A stretch of 64,000 bases of DNA, taken from NCBI GenBank assembly GCA_008477525.1, contig SPDT01000004.1:496001-560000 (forward strand), written 5' to 3'. Both the position numbers and the translations under genes were made by a program. Each line of letters opens with the position of its first letter. The first letter of the stretch is position 1. Of the stretch, positions 34,401 to 44,972 are shown piece by piece. A model generated the notes under the pieces. It searched no databases. It had not been told where the DNA came from and was given only the letters and a program-made list of their open reading frames with translations. The stretch comes from Hypomyces perniciosus (Eukaryota > Ascomycota > Sordariomycetes > Hypocreales > Hypocreaceae).

Positions 34401-36712
34401 GAAGCATCCCGGTTAGAAGTCTCCGGCTGTATACCCACCTTGTCTGATGGGGCATCGTGGTTGATGCCATTTTCATGGGATTCACTTTTGGCTTCGACAT
34501 CGTCTGGCTGTGGTTCAGCCCCAGAAAGCTCGTTTCCTGTGCTGTTTTCGTCACCGTTAATGGAATCTGGGTGGCGGACCAGCGAGACCTCATCCTCATC
34601 CTCAGTAACTGCATAATCGGCAAGAGTAGTGTCTGGCTGCGCATCCTCTACTCCAGCGTCGTGCATATCAACATCCCTTTCTTCTGCCCCGGAATCATCA
34701 TGATTATCCTCGAGCTTCTTCATCTCCTTCAACTCAGATTTCCCGAAAAACAGGCCTAGCAAGCCATTGGATTCTCCGTCGGACCCAGACTCATCGTCAC
34801 TTGATTCCTCTCCGTCTGATGCCTCACTGTCGTCCATATCACTGGAGCCCAGATCATCATCCATATCGACAGACTCATCACTGGTCTCTGCGGTTGACCC
34901 CCCGTCGTCGACAAGGGTCTGGCTCGTGGCTTCGACTATTGGTTCTTTCTCAGGGGAAGGTTCCAGATCAGGGATATTCGAGTATTTGGCTCGTAATTGC
35001 TCTTGGGTAAGATTCTCGTCTGCAGCGTCTTTGGGATCGTCTTCCTCCTCATCAGATGATGATGACATCATGTCACTGTCGCCATCCTCATCTTCGTTAT
35101 CGTCGCTCTCGGCAGACGCTAGATGAGAATTCTCATCATCATCTTCGGCTTCGCTGATGTCGTCACTCAGATCATCAAAGCCATCCTCGTCAGAAGGGAG
35201 TTCAGAATCAATTCCCCCTGCCTGACGAGCTTGGAGTTTCTTCTCAGATAGACTGACAGCCTGGTTGAGGGCAGCTTTGACTCGTTTCTGTTCTTCTGCT
35301 TCCCATTGCTCCATGCGTTGCCGGTTGACTTCGACACGAACATTCTCCCAGGTACCAGAGAGCGCCTTGATAACGACTCGGTAACGCACCAACCACTGCT
35401 CCCTTTCTTCAGCCTCCAGCTCTTCCGCTGACTTGGGTTGGCGCCGCAGCCACTCCTCACGGCAAGCCTCGGCAAGCTTTCTTGCAGTTGATCGATGTCG
35501 CTGTTGCTCTGCTAGCATCAGTTTTCGGAAATTGGTCATGGCTTTCGCCATATGATCCTGCCTGGCCCATTGTCTCGGCGGTTCCTCTTCAGCCTCTGGA
35601 ACAAAAAGAGAACATCTTTGCTGTGAGAGAAGCCCCCCTGGCTCAACCTCCTCTTCGATCCGGATGACTATGCGTGCATCCTTTTGTGCCATCTCATCTG
35701 TATAATGAGGCCCATCCTCGGACGCCAACAAACCACCATCTTCAACAGAAATGCTCCCCGCATGTTCCCAAAAGTCGTCAAAGTCTTTGCCGATTCGTGG
35801 TCGTTTGCGCACTTGATCCGGATGTACCAACGGGATAACATCTGAGCGGTGGCTAACCCTTAGCTTGATCCGAGGCGACCGACCTGTACCGTTTTGCGAT
35901 GCATACTTGGAGGTTGTTGTTGGAGTAGCTTCCTCTTTCGCATCGGAACTCTCAGCCAGGCGTGTCGATCTTCGAGAGCGTGTGGAGTGTCGAGCTGACG
36001 GGGGTGGAGGCGAGGGGGTTCGTCGACGTAGGGGACGTGAGGAGGATCTAGGCTCTGGAGCGGCAGCCCTCCTGGGGGTGGATTTTGCGGTCGACTCTGG
36101 TGTTGCTGACTTCATCCGCGTAACTTTGCTTACAGGGCGCGGTTTAGGTGTGCTGCCATTCGGCGTCTTGGTTGACTTGCCGTTGGCCAACGTGTCCTCT
36201 TTCTTGGGCGTGGTTCCATTCGTCCCATTCCCATTGATGGAGTGCCGTGTCGTCCGCTTCTTCACCGGAGGCTGCAGCTCTACAGGAAGGATATTGATGC
36301 GGCCGGATTTGCGCCGTCCGTTCTCCGTGAATGACGTGGGGCCGTCGGCCTCGATCTTCTTCCACGGTGGCGATGGGGGCTTCGGCTTGCGGACAAGAGA
36401 CGCCGGGGGAGTGGCATCTCGTGTTCGCTGCCTCTTGGCTGGGCGCTCGCCGTCGTCGTCGATGCGATGGCCATTGCTGTCTTCAGCCGGATGCGGGCCG
36501 TGGCCATTTGTCTGGGTCGTTGTGGTGGACGTTGCGGTTATCGCGTCGGGTTCGGCATGGCCATTCGTCCGGGCCTCGATGGTCGTATCGTCGGTTCCCG
36601 TCTCGACGGTCGGCGCGTCGTCCGAGTGCGTGTTTACAGTGCCGTTCTCCTTCGTGGCAGCCAGAGGGTCCGCGTTGGGGCGCACATGGTCGAGCGACGC
36701 GGTCTCGGGCAT
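31460..36712 (-). CDS. swr1: SWR1-complex helicase subunit Swr1
   Basis: Catalytic Snf2/INO80-type ATPase of the SWR1 complex, which exchanges nucleosomal H2A for H2A.Z in the nucleus. One uninterrupted exon of 1,750 aa from the ATG at 36712; the frame opens 41 codons further but without an ATG. A Ser/Thr/Pro-rich, basic head contains an HSA domain at about 385-425 (MAKAMTNFRKLMLAEQQRH). Long acidic stretches (about 510-800) are likely H2A.Z-H2B-binding. The Snf2 ATPase follows: Walker A in ILADEMGLGKTIQTIALL (about 885), Walker B as DEAH (about 992), then LLTGTPLQNNLTELWSLL. A large insertion separates it from the C-terminal helicase half (about 1457: LIFTQMTKVLDILEQFLN, GGLGINLTGADTVIFYD, DRCHRIGQTRDVHIYR), as is characteristic of Swr1/INO80. 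The Lys-rich C terminus ends in GKKKGKDTRKR. It is the largest gene here and has no intron. Confidence 0.95.
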   Translation of the reverse strand: MPETASLDHVRPNADPLAATKENGTVNTHSDDAPTVETGTDDTTIEARTNGHAEPDAITATSTTTTQTNGHGPHPAEDSNGHRIDDDGERPAKRQRTRDATPPASLVRKPKPPSPPWKKIEADGPTSFTENGRRKSGRINILPVELQPPVKKRTTRHSINGNGTNGTTPKKEDTLANGKSTKTPNGSTPKPRPVSKVTRMKSATPESTAKSTPRRAAAPEPRSSSRPLRRRTPSPPPPSARHSTRSRRSTRLAESSDAKEEATPTTTSKYASQNGTGRSPRIKLRVSHRSDVIPLVHPDQVRKRPRIGKDFDDFWEHAGSISVEDGGLLASEDGPHYTDEMAQKDARIVIRIEEEVEPGGLLSQQRCSLFVPEAEEEPPRQWARQDHMAKAMTNFRKLMLAEQQRHRSTARKLAEACREEWLRRQPKSAEELEAEEREQWLVRYRVVIKALSGTWENVRVEVNRQRMEQWEAEEQKRVKAALNQAVSLSEKKLQARQAGGIDSELPSDEDGFDDLSDDISEAEDDDENSHLASAESDDNEDEDGDSDMMSSSSDEEEDDPKDAADENLTQEQLRAKYSNIPDLEPSPEKEPIVEATSQTLVDDGGSTAETSDESVDMDDDLGSSDMDDSEASDGEESSDDESGSDGESNGLLGLFFGKSELKEMKKLEDNHDDSGAEERDVDMHDAGVEDAQPDTTLADYAVTEDEDEVSLVRHPDSINGDENSTGNELSGAEPQPDDVEAKSESHENGINHDAPSDKVGIQPETSNRDASMVDISDASTPGALLTENPVTSVTTTKAANSGTDALTNQPDPQHTQSPPTMEMKPSENDAPLTEAVTGESLKTNDSALSPITPVHKTEVPFLLRGTLREYQRQGLDWLAGLYANNTNGILADEMGLGKTIQTIALLAHLACNHEVWGPHLVIVPTSVMLNWEMEFKKWCPGFKILAYYGSQEERKRKRQGWNSDDVWNVCVTSYQLVLQDQQVFRRRRWHYMILDEAHNIKNFKSQRWQTLLGFNTHSRLLLTGTPLQNNLTELWSLLFFLMPAEKGVGGFADLQEFHDWFRKPESQILENGRDQMDDEAKAIIAKLHKVLRPYLLRRLKADVEKQMPAKYEHVEFCRLSKRQRELYDGFLARNDTRDTLASGNYLSIINCLMQLRKVCNHPDLFVDRPIMTSFRMRKSVPAEYEATVRLVQRSILAEKPMSSVNLAFLNLIPTQHEHLSTVKADSITQLSSHRVLMDLREAQKCRAQNAYTNLDPSTVESNIAYVESAARWGRFEELQHCVYLNALRRQQRPIYGKNVVDLVTIDAHKRPYKPRPKVPQKIMDWFESDSAFMQALTPSLNQRADSLKTTIEKFSCVTPAVVTRDLDPLLIGPKGIEAFTDEDLKLSAPVRWAPFLPKQPPVDPWHEARMRLTIQFPDKRLLQYDCGKLQALDKLLRKLQAGSHRALIFTQMTKVLDILEQFLNIHGHKYLRLDGATKVEQRQILTDRFNHDPRILCFILSTRSGGLGINLTGADTVIFYDQDWNPAMDKQCQDRCHRIGQTRDVHIYRLISEHTIEANILRKASQKQMLDDVVIQEGEFNTDSFNRPSVRDVLGEKVDFMSEGVAAADAALDLVLGGPEGSSDQRRVGRVFEQAEDKEDVAAARVAEKEIQADDADFTEKPSGAGSGTSTARQGTPAGKFILDGGIGILDGPDAARVDEVEEYNAWGSRLGNIDEYMLSVMTEQLKDTKLELPKDKKKGKKKGKDTRKR

Positions 36713-37263
36713 AATAGCAATGTGGCAGCCAGAGGACACAGCGGGCGTGATCTCGGTGAGGCTATCATTTGGCGGGGAGAAATTAATGTCTACGGACTCG
36801 TAGCGCTTCACCGGGTCTTCGTACGAAGTCTGCACATGATCAGAGGCCTGGCTGGTGTGCTGCGGCGGATTTTGCTGGCAATTGCAGTCTCGTCAGCAAA
36901 ACTTTTGAGCCGGAAGAAACTCGCCAACGCCATGATCAAAAATGTACGAGTACCTGGGGTACTTCGTCATTGTACTGGAACTCCTTCGGTGACACTCGAA
37001 GCTTGGCCGGGCCGACACAAAATCCGGTCGTACATACGCACTCTGACTTGCTAGCAGGTTGATACCTGAGGCAGCGAATCATCTGGTCTGGACCATCACA
37101 ACCTCTCATCCAATCCATTGAAGTCTCCACGAAGAGAGAGTCGTCACGTCACAGAGCAATTGGGCGCCAGCGGCAGAGTCAATTCGCCCAGGGTGAGCCA
37201 CACAAGATACTGTTTTCATGCGCGCATTCGGACATACTAACCTGGCTCATTCGCCTTCTGCAG
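36713..37263. other. Divergent promoter of swr1 and the NDUFB8 gene
   Basis: About 550 bp between starts at 36712 (-) and 37264 (+). No repeat or other element is evident beyond the shared upstream region. Confidence 0.5.
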
Positions 37264-37920
37264 ATGCTCCCTCAACGACTTGTGCGAGCTTCGGCTCTGC
37301 GCACCAGCCTGGCTGCTACTCGACGACTACCTGTGATGCAACGACGAGGCTTTTTGCCATCGCAGTTCGCCGACAAGAAGGTGTTCGAGGAGAAGTTCCC
37401 CGGCCCCCTTCCGGAGCTCAGCGCGGCCGAGGACCCGGGCATGGTTCGTGTTCCCGCAACCCGCCATGGTTATTTGAAGTGCATTTGAGTCTGATGGTCG
37501 ATGGCAGAACGGAGGTTACATCAACCCACCTCGAGTCAAGCGACAGTTCCGCGACCCTTACGCAACCTGGTGGGATCCTCAGGAGCGACGAAACTTCGGC
37601 GAGCCTATTCACGAAGACAACGACGTTTTGGGTATTTTCTCTCCCTGGGAGTATACTTGGACCACCACCGGTCCTGGTCTTGTGATGATTGGGACATTCA
37701 TTGCCGTATTTCTCGGCGTTACTGGAGTTGTGTATCTCAACTATCCCGACAGAATTGCGTACCCAAGAGAGTTTGAAAGTGGTTTGGAGCGGGAGTTGGG
37801 CGGTCCTGGGGCCGTGAGGGTAAGTGGCGTGTTACCGAGACCTCGATGGATGAGTATACTAGGAATATGTGCTAACAATGGAGCCTATAGGCACGAAAGG
37901 CCGGTGATGAGGATCCATGA
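37264..37920 (+). CDS. Mitochondrial complex I subunit NDUFB8/ASHI homologue
   Basis: Accessory subunit of the membrane arm of NADH:ubiquinone oxidoreductase in the inner mitochondrial membrane. Three exons (37264-37443, 37508-37819, 37891-37920) give 173 aa. The first 30 residues are a typical import presequence, rich in Arg, Ser and Leu without acids (MLPQRLVRASALRTSLAATRR). The conserved part begins with DPGM-NGGYINPPRVKRQFRDP across intron 1, continues with YATWWDPQERRNFGEPIHEDND and WEYTW, and has one membrane helix at about 122-142 (GLVMIGTFIAVFLGVTGVVYL). The end, YPREFESGLERELGGP, matches the family. The last exon encodes only nine residues (ARKAGDEDP) and could be misplaced by an alternative acceptor. 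Intron 1 has a GTTCGT donor. Confidence 0.92.
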
Positions 37921-38986
37921 AGACAGGCATAGAATGTTCCTTTGTACATAACCAGGCACGGAATAAAATGCCATTTTTTTTGTCTTGCACAGCTGGACAC
38001 TGGTTGTATGTTTGCTGGGTCTCATATTGCCTGTATTGGAGCAGTGTCGTGGTGCTTTCTTTGGGCACTGCAGTTTCTGAGTATCACGCGAATTGCGGTT
38101 CCCCCTCGCAACACTTTGATGTTCGTATGCTAAAAACAGTAGTTGAATTGTAGCTGCTCGCTCCACAACTGACTAAAATAATGTCATTCAATGCTCCTGA
38201 GATGCTTGGAAGATGACGCATGCGTAATTCTTTCCATTCTCTCACTCAGCGACTGAGCCTCGGGGGCTTAGATAACAACTCACCGATATCGTTTATCTGT
38301 CTGTTTGTCGGTGGACATACTCGCTTACAATGTCCGTGTTTAGCTTGGGAACCGCTGGCAATTTTTATTGGTTTGGTGGAAGGAGCTCGCTGCTTCGTTC
38401 AAATGGCCGAATATCACGAGACTTGAGCTTCTGTTGTTATGGTTTCTCTCCGCTTCTTGATAGAGCCGATTGATATGAGGAGGCAGTTTCAGTCCAGATA
38501 TCCACCGGCTGTCTCCGTTCCATCGCTTATCTCGTCCCAAGACAGTACGTCTTTTCGTCTTGCCCTACTCCTCGACCTCGGTAGACACTTGGATCCTTTC
38601 TTGTGATTAGCTAGACAGGCCACAGGCTCCTAGAGCTTCTCAGAGCAGGAGGTGAAGCCTCTCTTCTACATGCACTGCACACTTTCATTAGGAGGTGCTA
38701 GTAGGCGAGCAACAAGTCACTGTCTCTGACCCCGCATGTGCTGCTGCCTCCTTTAGCAACTGATCTGAGGCAAAGTGCGTAGCCCAGACAACCAACTGCG
38801 TACTTGATCTCCCCCTCAATCGCTTGATCATCCCGTCTGGACACGAGTTTTGTCATGAGCATCAGCTTCTCTTCCCCCTCTTTGTCCTCCACAACCACCT
38901 TGGAATAGATAGTACAGCCGTCTTTGACCCCCTTCTTGTTCTACACAAGCCATTGCAGTCGGATAAACCTCCCCATTGCCTTCAAG
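37921..38986. other. Spacer upstream of the 585-residue hypothetical gene
   Basis: About 1.07 kb between the NDUFB8 stop and the next ATG. It should hold one 3' UTR and the promoter and leader of the gene at 38987. Pyrimidine-rich stretches occur at about 38850-38960. No gene supported. Confidence 0.5.
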
Positions 38987-41018
38987 ATGCGGTACGAAGA
39001 CTGGGACATTTTGCTCTTCCCCCTGGATTGCAAAGTGCCAGTCAAGGAGTTCAAGGTGCAATGCCATGTTGTCCACGATGCAGGTATGTGTTTTTATAGC
39101 CCCCTGTCCCCAATATCTAGACATCTACTTTGACATCTGACCCTTCCAACCAGAATTCTCCCACAGCCGCGGCTCGTATGGACTTCCGATAGTCTACTGC
39201 TTCGTGCCCAGCTTGCCGCTGGGCACTCCGTTCCAGATCTCAGTCCATTCGTGGTCTGTCCCAGCCATCAGTCAGTTCACCAGATGCTATAGCAAGTATC
39301 CCGACGACGTCAATTTCGAAGCGAGACTTTTCATCGATGGACGACTTGTTGCGTACGATAGCCCCTGAACTACCGATTCAATGCCTTATCTGTCATGTAC
39401 GGTTGACCGCTGACACGATCCCAGGTCAACCTACATGGACCGAGAAGGGCTTTGGCCGCATGTGATTGCTCATCGCTTTGGTTGGATACAGTCTGATATT
39501 AAGCCGTGCGTGTATCGACTTGCTAACCTGTTGTCAACACAGAACTTTCTAAAAACGGAGATCTAGAACCCCTCAGGTTCCCCAGCTTTCGCCAAGAACT
39601 TCTTCAGCAAAACTACTGGAGCCCGGCTGACGACCTGGGACGCATTAAACTTGTGATTAGTGAAGGATTTCCGCGGGACTCCCTTTCAATGCCCATTGAA
39701 CGGGTTAAGAATATCGTTGTGTTCTCCTTTCAACATGCCCCGCTAGGTGATATACTCCAACTATTTGCAGCGCGGTGTTCATTTTTGCTAACATCGACCA
39801 ATCAAGAAATACTGGAGGCGTCTTCCATTGCGTGGCCGAATCCTTCCATGTGGCATCGAACGCCCTTGACTACATCGATGCCCGTTCCGGCTTACGCCTC
39901 AGATGATGCCGACTCACACGCGCATTCTCCCAGGCGAAGGGGCAGCAGTGGTGTCGGCAATTCCTCGAGCTACTCCTTCAAAGCCATGCATTCAACAATC
40001 TCTAACACCGTGAGCGGGACGAGGAAACTCAATCACCAGGGCCGCAGCAGTCTCTCTATTCCAGGGAACAATAATGCACCAGACACCTTTGGTGACGCGA
40101 GTGCATACTTTGAGTGGTTGGGTAGCATGGGCATGGGCGTGAGTGATGCGAACCGATGTGATGGACAGGCTGCCATTCTCAACGTAACCCAAAAGGCGAG
40201 GAAGCCAAACGCCGATACCAACATGCAGAATTTCCTTCCCGTCGGTCATGGAATGGAATCAGCTGTGATAATGGATCAGCAATTCACACTCGCGAATTTC
40301 CAGAATGACGATGATGGACATTTTGGATACTTGAAAGTTCCGACCAATACCCCGACCGCAGGAACGACGATCGCATGTGATGCCGAAGGTACTGTTCAAG
40401 CAGCAAATATCCAATGTCTTGCAGTCGATACTAACAGTTGGACCTCCAGGAATTCCGTTCCCCCTAACACAAAATGCTTCGTTTCCGGTTGACATGGCCG
40501 GCTCACTAGCCAACTCCTTGCTCAACCAACCGATGCCGGCGCACTTGCTGGCGCATAACCCCCATTGTCCAACTCCTGAAGGGATCACACGTAAGGAGAA
40601 TCGTCTTCAACCACAAACTGTTCCATCACCGTCTACAATGTCTTCGGTGTCGACGTCTGGCAAGGATCACTGTGACATGAGAAATGCCTCTCGACAGTTG
40701 CATACGGTATCAGGAGCCAATCTTCTAGGGGGAACGCTCACTTCGCAGGTCAATAGCCCTCAAAGCCAGATTTGTTCCGAGATGGCCCAACGACTCTCTT
40801 CCATTGAAGACTTTGCGGCCAGCCTTATAACTGGTTCGACATCAGAGGCTTCTCTCACAAGTTCTACAGGAAGTTTGATCGAGAAGGGAACAAAGCGAAG
40901 CCGCAACTTTACCGATGCCTCTACCGGGACTATCGATGATGAGGATGAGCCAAGAAGGGCCAGCCCAAGAGTCCGGCTTACCTCATTCCCGGATGACTGC
41001 CCAACCCTGGATACCTAG
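38987..41018 (+). CDS. Conserved-looking fungal protein of unknown function, 585 aa
   Basis: I do not recognise a named family. Five exons (38987-39083, 39154-39352, 39425-39505, 39577-40388, 40450-41018) close in phase to 585 aa. Residues 1-150 look like a compact beta-rich domain spread over the first four exons: MRYEDWDILLFP, KEFKVQCHVVHDAGEFS, LPIVYCFVPSLPLGTPFQIS, FEARLFIDGRLVASTYMD, REGLWPHVIAH. The string FFxIDG-like (LFIDGRLVA) and the density of introns suggest real conservation. The remaining about 400 residues are Ser/Thr/Asn-rich and probably disordered, with a basic patch near the end (KGTKRSRNF). Short hydrophilic blocks with no catalytic motif suggest a scaffold or regulatory protein. 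The acceptor of intron 3 (39576) was chosen from three AGs because only it keeps the frame. Confidence 0.78.
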
Positions 41019-41759
41019 TGACACGCGTGCATTGTTTGTGATGTCTACCCGAATTACCCCTCTGGATTGCGCTGCCAACATGGCAGCTGACGTGGTACTA
41101 GTATACTTTTTTTCTTGCTTTTATTTTGGTGAGGAGGTTGTGAAGTTTCTCCCTAATTGTTGACGGGTGCACGGAGTATGATGTCTTCAACGCAAGGTCT
41201 TCTAATTGTTATGTGTGGCATGTACAATAGGTGGGTATGGATTGATTATGAGCACGATAGTCCATAATGGTGAGAGTCGTTCAGGGTTTGTCTAAGATTC
41301 TGTACATAAAACAAATGCACTATCTCCTGAATCTCGCTTGTGTTTTGCTGACTGGTCTGCGGAACTATCGCTACCTATTTTGAAGTTTCGGAGATAAGCT
41401 CTGGCGGGTATGAATACGTCATAGCGGACACTGTGCATTAGCTTCCCCAGAAGGAGGAGGCCTTCAGAACGGGCAGCTTCCAAGTCGCGGCCTAAAGCGG
41501 CTATTTACATTATTAACCGTTGGTCTTAATAAGGCCATTTTCAATCGATAATCCAAATAATCAGGAAATATATACGGAGTACTACTATCGCCATTGCACG
41601 TCCTCTTGATGCAAATGTAAATTGCGAACCCCGAGCCTAACCCGCTGACAAGGAATCAACTTCATAGTCACGTGAGCCGTGTCTTGTCTCTTCGGCAAGC
41701 GTCGGTGTCTCCCTCACTCGCAACCTTGGCTTCTCATTGTTACACCAACCACCTCAAAT
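41019..41759. other. Spacer upstream of the M20 peptidase
   Basis: About 740 bp containing the 3' end of the previous gene and the promoter of the peptidase gene. A TAC-N3-GTA motif lies at 41573-41582. No gene seen. Confidence 0.5.
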
Positions 41760-43090
41760 ATGCATTGGGCAACATTGGTAGCTGCTCTCGCTTCGGCGCC
41801 ATTGGCGGTCTGCTCTGAGGCACAACAATGGCCTCTATCCAGCGGCGTTCATCCAAGCTCATCAGCATCGCGAAATGCTGATGTAAACGCTCCGCCATAC
41901 CGGGATGAGTTGCTTGGTCTCCTCGAGTCCCTTGTCTCCATCCCCTCTTCCAATGGCGAGGAAAACGAGGTTGGCAGCTTCCTCGTTGACTATCTCACCA
42001 AGCAGGACTACCAGGTCGACATTCAATTCGTTCCTCCGCCGAAGGAACATCCAGATGTGGCTGAACGGTTCAATATCCTTGCGTGGCGCGGTAGCAAAAA
42101 GCCCAAATACAAAGTCCTGGTGACGAGTCACATTGACGTTGTCCCGCCTTATATCCCATGGCAAATGGAGGACGGCGATGTGACCAAGGAGACAATGATC
42201 AAGGGCCGGGGCACTGCTGATGCAAAGGGCAGCGTTGCGACTCAGATTGTGGCGGTGAACTATTTGCTTGCTACCAACAAGGATGTGAATATCGATGATG
42301 TGATTCTTCTGTTTGTCGTTGGAGAGGAAACCAGTGGCGACGGAATGAGGTTCTTCAGCGACTCGCTAAAGAGTATGGACCCCCCACTCACATTTGAATC
42401 GGCCATCTTTGGCGAGCCGACGGAAAATAAGCTGGCGTGTGGTCACAAGGGTATTCTCTTCGGTGATATCCGGGCCATAGGCAAGGATGCTCACAGCGGA
42501 TACCCGGAATTGGGCAAGTCGGCCAACGAGCTCATGGTTCGCGCCATGGCCAAGATCCTGGATACGGATCTGGGCACTAGCAAATTGTTTGGCAAAACGA
42601 CTTTTAACATTGGCCGCTTTGAGGGCGGCGTTGCTGGGAATGTGGTTCCCGCCAATGCTTATGTCGGTCTGACTGCCCGAGTTGCGACTGGCGCGGAGAA
42701 AGACGGCCACAAGGCTGTGCAGCGCAAGATACAGAATATCCTAGACGAAGTCGACAAGGAAGCCTTTACTTTTGATGGTGTTTTCGGATATGGTCCCTAC
42801 AAGTGCAATTGCGATGTTGAAGGTGAGCACATCAACCTCCCGATAGTCCATATGGGCAGTCATTTTGGTTGCATGGGAGATGGTCGAATTAACGCGGTCT
42901 AGGCTTCGAACCCATTGTTGTCAATTACGGAACTGACATTCCCAACTTGAGTGGTGACTATGTCCGGTACTTGTACGGTCCAGGAACGATCCTGGTTGCA
43001 CATAGTACTCGGGAGAACGTGACTGTTGGCGACCTGGAGACAGCAGTGGATGGCTACCGAAGGCTCATTCTCCACGCATTGAAGCAATGA
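41760..43090 (+). CDS. Secreted M20 family metallopeptidase (carboxypeptidase-like)
   Basis: Zinc-dependent M20A-type peptidase like the predicted secreted fungal carboxypeptidases, probably trimming peptides outside the cell or in the vacuole. Two exons (41760-42822, 42903-43090; phase-1 intron) give 416 aa. A signal peptide is evident at about 1-19 (MHWATLVAALASAPLAVCS). Metal and catalytic positions of the family are present: SHIDVVPP (zinc His plus Asp), GRGTADAKGS (bridging Asp), GEETSGDGM (general base Glu plus zinc Glu), FGEPT, and LVAHSTREN (last zinc His) in exon 2. The dimerisation lid with GHKGILFGDIRAIGKDAHSG is also present. Since the last ligand lies in exon 2, splicing is needed for activity. 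It ends 127 bp from the convergent mri1 stop. Confidence 0.93.
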
Positions 43091-43217
43091 GAGAGGCACT
43101 CGTCACGGAGGGGGAATCTGAGTGCCAGAGGATATCTGTCCATATAGTAGTATATTGGATTGTTGCCGCACCTGTTGCTTCCGTGTCCAGGCTAGTGATA
43201 CCGACGATGGAAGCTGT

Positions 43218-44384
43218 CTACTGACTAACCACCTTTGCCCATCTTTCTGGCAGGATTTTGCTAAAATCAAAGGTTCCGTCGGCGCCCTTCTCTACTGCGC
43301 CCTTTTCAGTCACAACCGTGTCGATGAGCTCTGCGGGCGTAACGTCGAACGCCGGATTCCAGACGTTGATCCTCTGGTCTGCTGTCGCGATGCGAACTTT
43401 GCTGCTCTCGTCCACGCTGCCATCGGGCTTGACCACTGCGCCGGTGATTTGCGTCAGCTCCTCCCGTTTCCGTTCCTCAATCTTGATGCCGTCGCCGGTT
43501 TCGGTCTCCAAGTCAATGCTTGTAGTTGGCGCGGCGACAATGAACTTGATTCCATGGTGTTTAGCCAGAACTGCTAATTGGTATGTGCCGATTTTGTTAG
43601 CCGTATCGCCGTTACGGACAACACGATCAGCGCCAACAATGACGGCAGCGATGTTCTTTTCCGATTTCTTAGTCCGGAAGAGCGAAGCGGCCATTGAGTC
43701 TGTGATGAGCGTGCTTGGGATGTTCTCGTAGACCAGCTCGAACGCCGTCAGTCGACTGCCCTGATTGTAGGGCCGAGTCTCGGTACAGTAGGCATGTTGC
43801 AGCAACCCCTGGGACTGAACCGTACGAATGATTCCCAATGCTGTGCCATGGCCGGAGGTGGCGAGCGAGCCGGTGTTGCAGTGGGTTAGAACGGAGATCT
43901 TCTTGTCAGACGATGCACCAACTTGGGCCTGGAGCCATTTTGCGCCAAAGTCTCCGATGGAGAGATTCGTGTGGAGGTCCTTTTCGAATATCCTCTCGGC
44001 CTCTTCGATGAAGGCTTGTACGATGGCGTCTTTGCCGGCGCTTTCGCCGCCTGCGCGTATTATCGCCTTGAGTTGGTTGATGGCATTCGTGAGATCGACA
44101 GCCGTTGGTCTGCTTTCTTTCAGATAGTCCAATGCCTCGTCAATGTGCGCAATGGCCTCCTTTGCTGAGCTCCCCGGAACGGAACCATTGTGCAATTCTA
44201 CGGCGAGCCCGAGACTGGCAACGATAGCGATGGCTGGCGCGCCGCGGACTCGCATTGAGTAGATGCTGTCAAAGGCCTCTGTCCGTGTTGAGACGGCATC
44301 GTAGTGGAATTCATGGGGCAGACGAAGCTGGTCGAGGACTTCCAGCTTGCCTCGTGTGTATCGGACAGCCTGTAGGGTAGACAT
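43218..44384 (-). CDS. mri1: Methylthioribose-1-phosphate isomerase
   Basis: Cytosolic enzyme of the methionine salvage pathway that converts 5-methylthioribose-1-phosphate to 5-methylthioribulose-1-phosphate; related to eIF2B alpha/beta/delta subunits. A single intron-free exon gives 388 aa, the usual length. Diagnostic strings: MRVRGAPAIAIVASLGLA (phosphate-binding RGAPAI), LTHCNTGSLATSGHGTALG with the catalytic Cys, TETRPYNQGSRLTAFEL, and VGADRVVRNGDTANKIGTY with the catalytic Asp. The end, NPAFDVTPAELIDTVVTEKG, is typical of the family. The start MSTLQAVRYTRGKLEVLDQL matches the family N terminus. It shares a 588-bp divergent promoter with trs130. Confidence 0.97.
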   Translation of the reverse strand: MSTLQAVRYTRGKLEVLDQLRLPHEFHYDAVSTRTEAFDSIYSMRVRGAPAIAIVASLGLAVELHNGSVPGSSAKEAIAHIDEALDYLKESRPTAVDLTNAINQLKAIIRAGGESAGKDAIVQAFIEEAERIFEKDLHTNLSIGDFGAKWLQAQVGASSDKKISVLTHCNTGSLATSGHGTALGIIRTVQSQGLLQHAYCTETRPYNQGSRLTAFELVYENIPSTLITDSMAASLFRTKKSEKNIAAVIVGADRVVRNGDTANKIGTYQLAVLAKHHGIKFIVAAPTTSIDLETETGDGIKIEERKREELTQITGAVVKPDGSVDESSKVRIATADQRINVWNPAFDVTPAELIDTVVTEKGAVEKGADGTFDFSKILPERWAKVVSQ

Positions 44385-44972
44385 TGTTGTGATTGTCTCA
44401 CTGAAGGTGGGATATATTCAGATCAACCTATGGCACTTATTCGTCTTGTCTCAGCTTGAGTCGACTCAACTGGATCGCGCCATGCAGTTAGTTGCCCCTC
44501 CTCGAGATTCTGCCAGACCCCGCCAAATAGATGACACTAAAACAAGACACTTTCACGAATGGTTTTAATAACTGTAGATGGCCAGTATTAATGATAGATA
44601 ACTCGAATTACCAGTTAAAATTATTACCGCAAAAAACTCTTTAAAGGGAAAATCCTAGTACCGGTAAAGCTGTTAATGCACAGGAATTCCCTGAACCGTT
44701 TAATGCTGCTACACGTACGGTAGTCTCCTTTTTGTCACCAGCTTGACAGTTGAATTAGTGGCCTCACCGCCCTGGATCGGAAAAACATCGGTTCCAAGCC
44801 CACCTTCGTGATGGGGTATGGGGTACGTACCGGTGGCTTGCCAGGGGTCATCCACGTTGGCGGTGGAGCTTCACAGTGACCAGCATAACAGCTCCATCAC
44901 AAGAGGTCAAGGAACATTCCGCTCTCATCTCAGGCGGTCGACAATGTTCAGTGCAGAGACGACCTGTTTGCC
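44385..44972. other. Divergent promoter of mri1 and trs130
   Basis: About 590 bp between starts at 44384 (-) and 44973 (+). An AT-rich segment runs from about 44560 to 44690. No ORF supported. Confidence 0.5.

Noticed and set aside
35865..36803. 312-codon + strand ORF
   Set aside because: Antisense to the swr1 N-terminal low-complexity region; the swr1 frame is the one with recognisable domains further on.
8303..43090. Secondary-metabolite or other biosynthetic cluster
   Set aside because: No polyketide synthase, NRPS, terpene cyclase, P450 set or cluster regulator; the genes are unrelated housekeeping functions.
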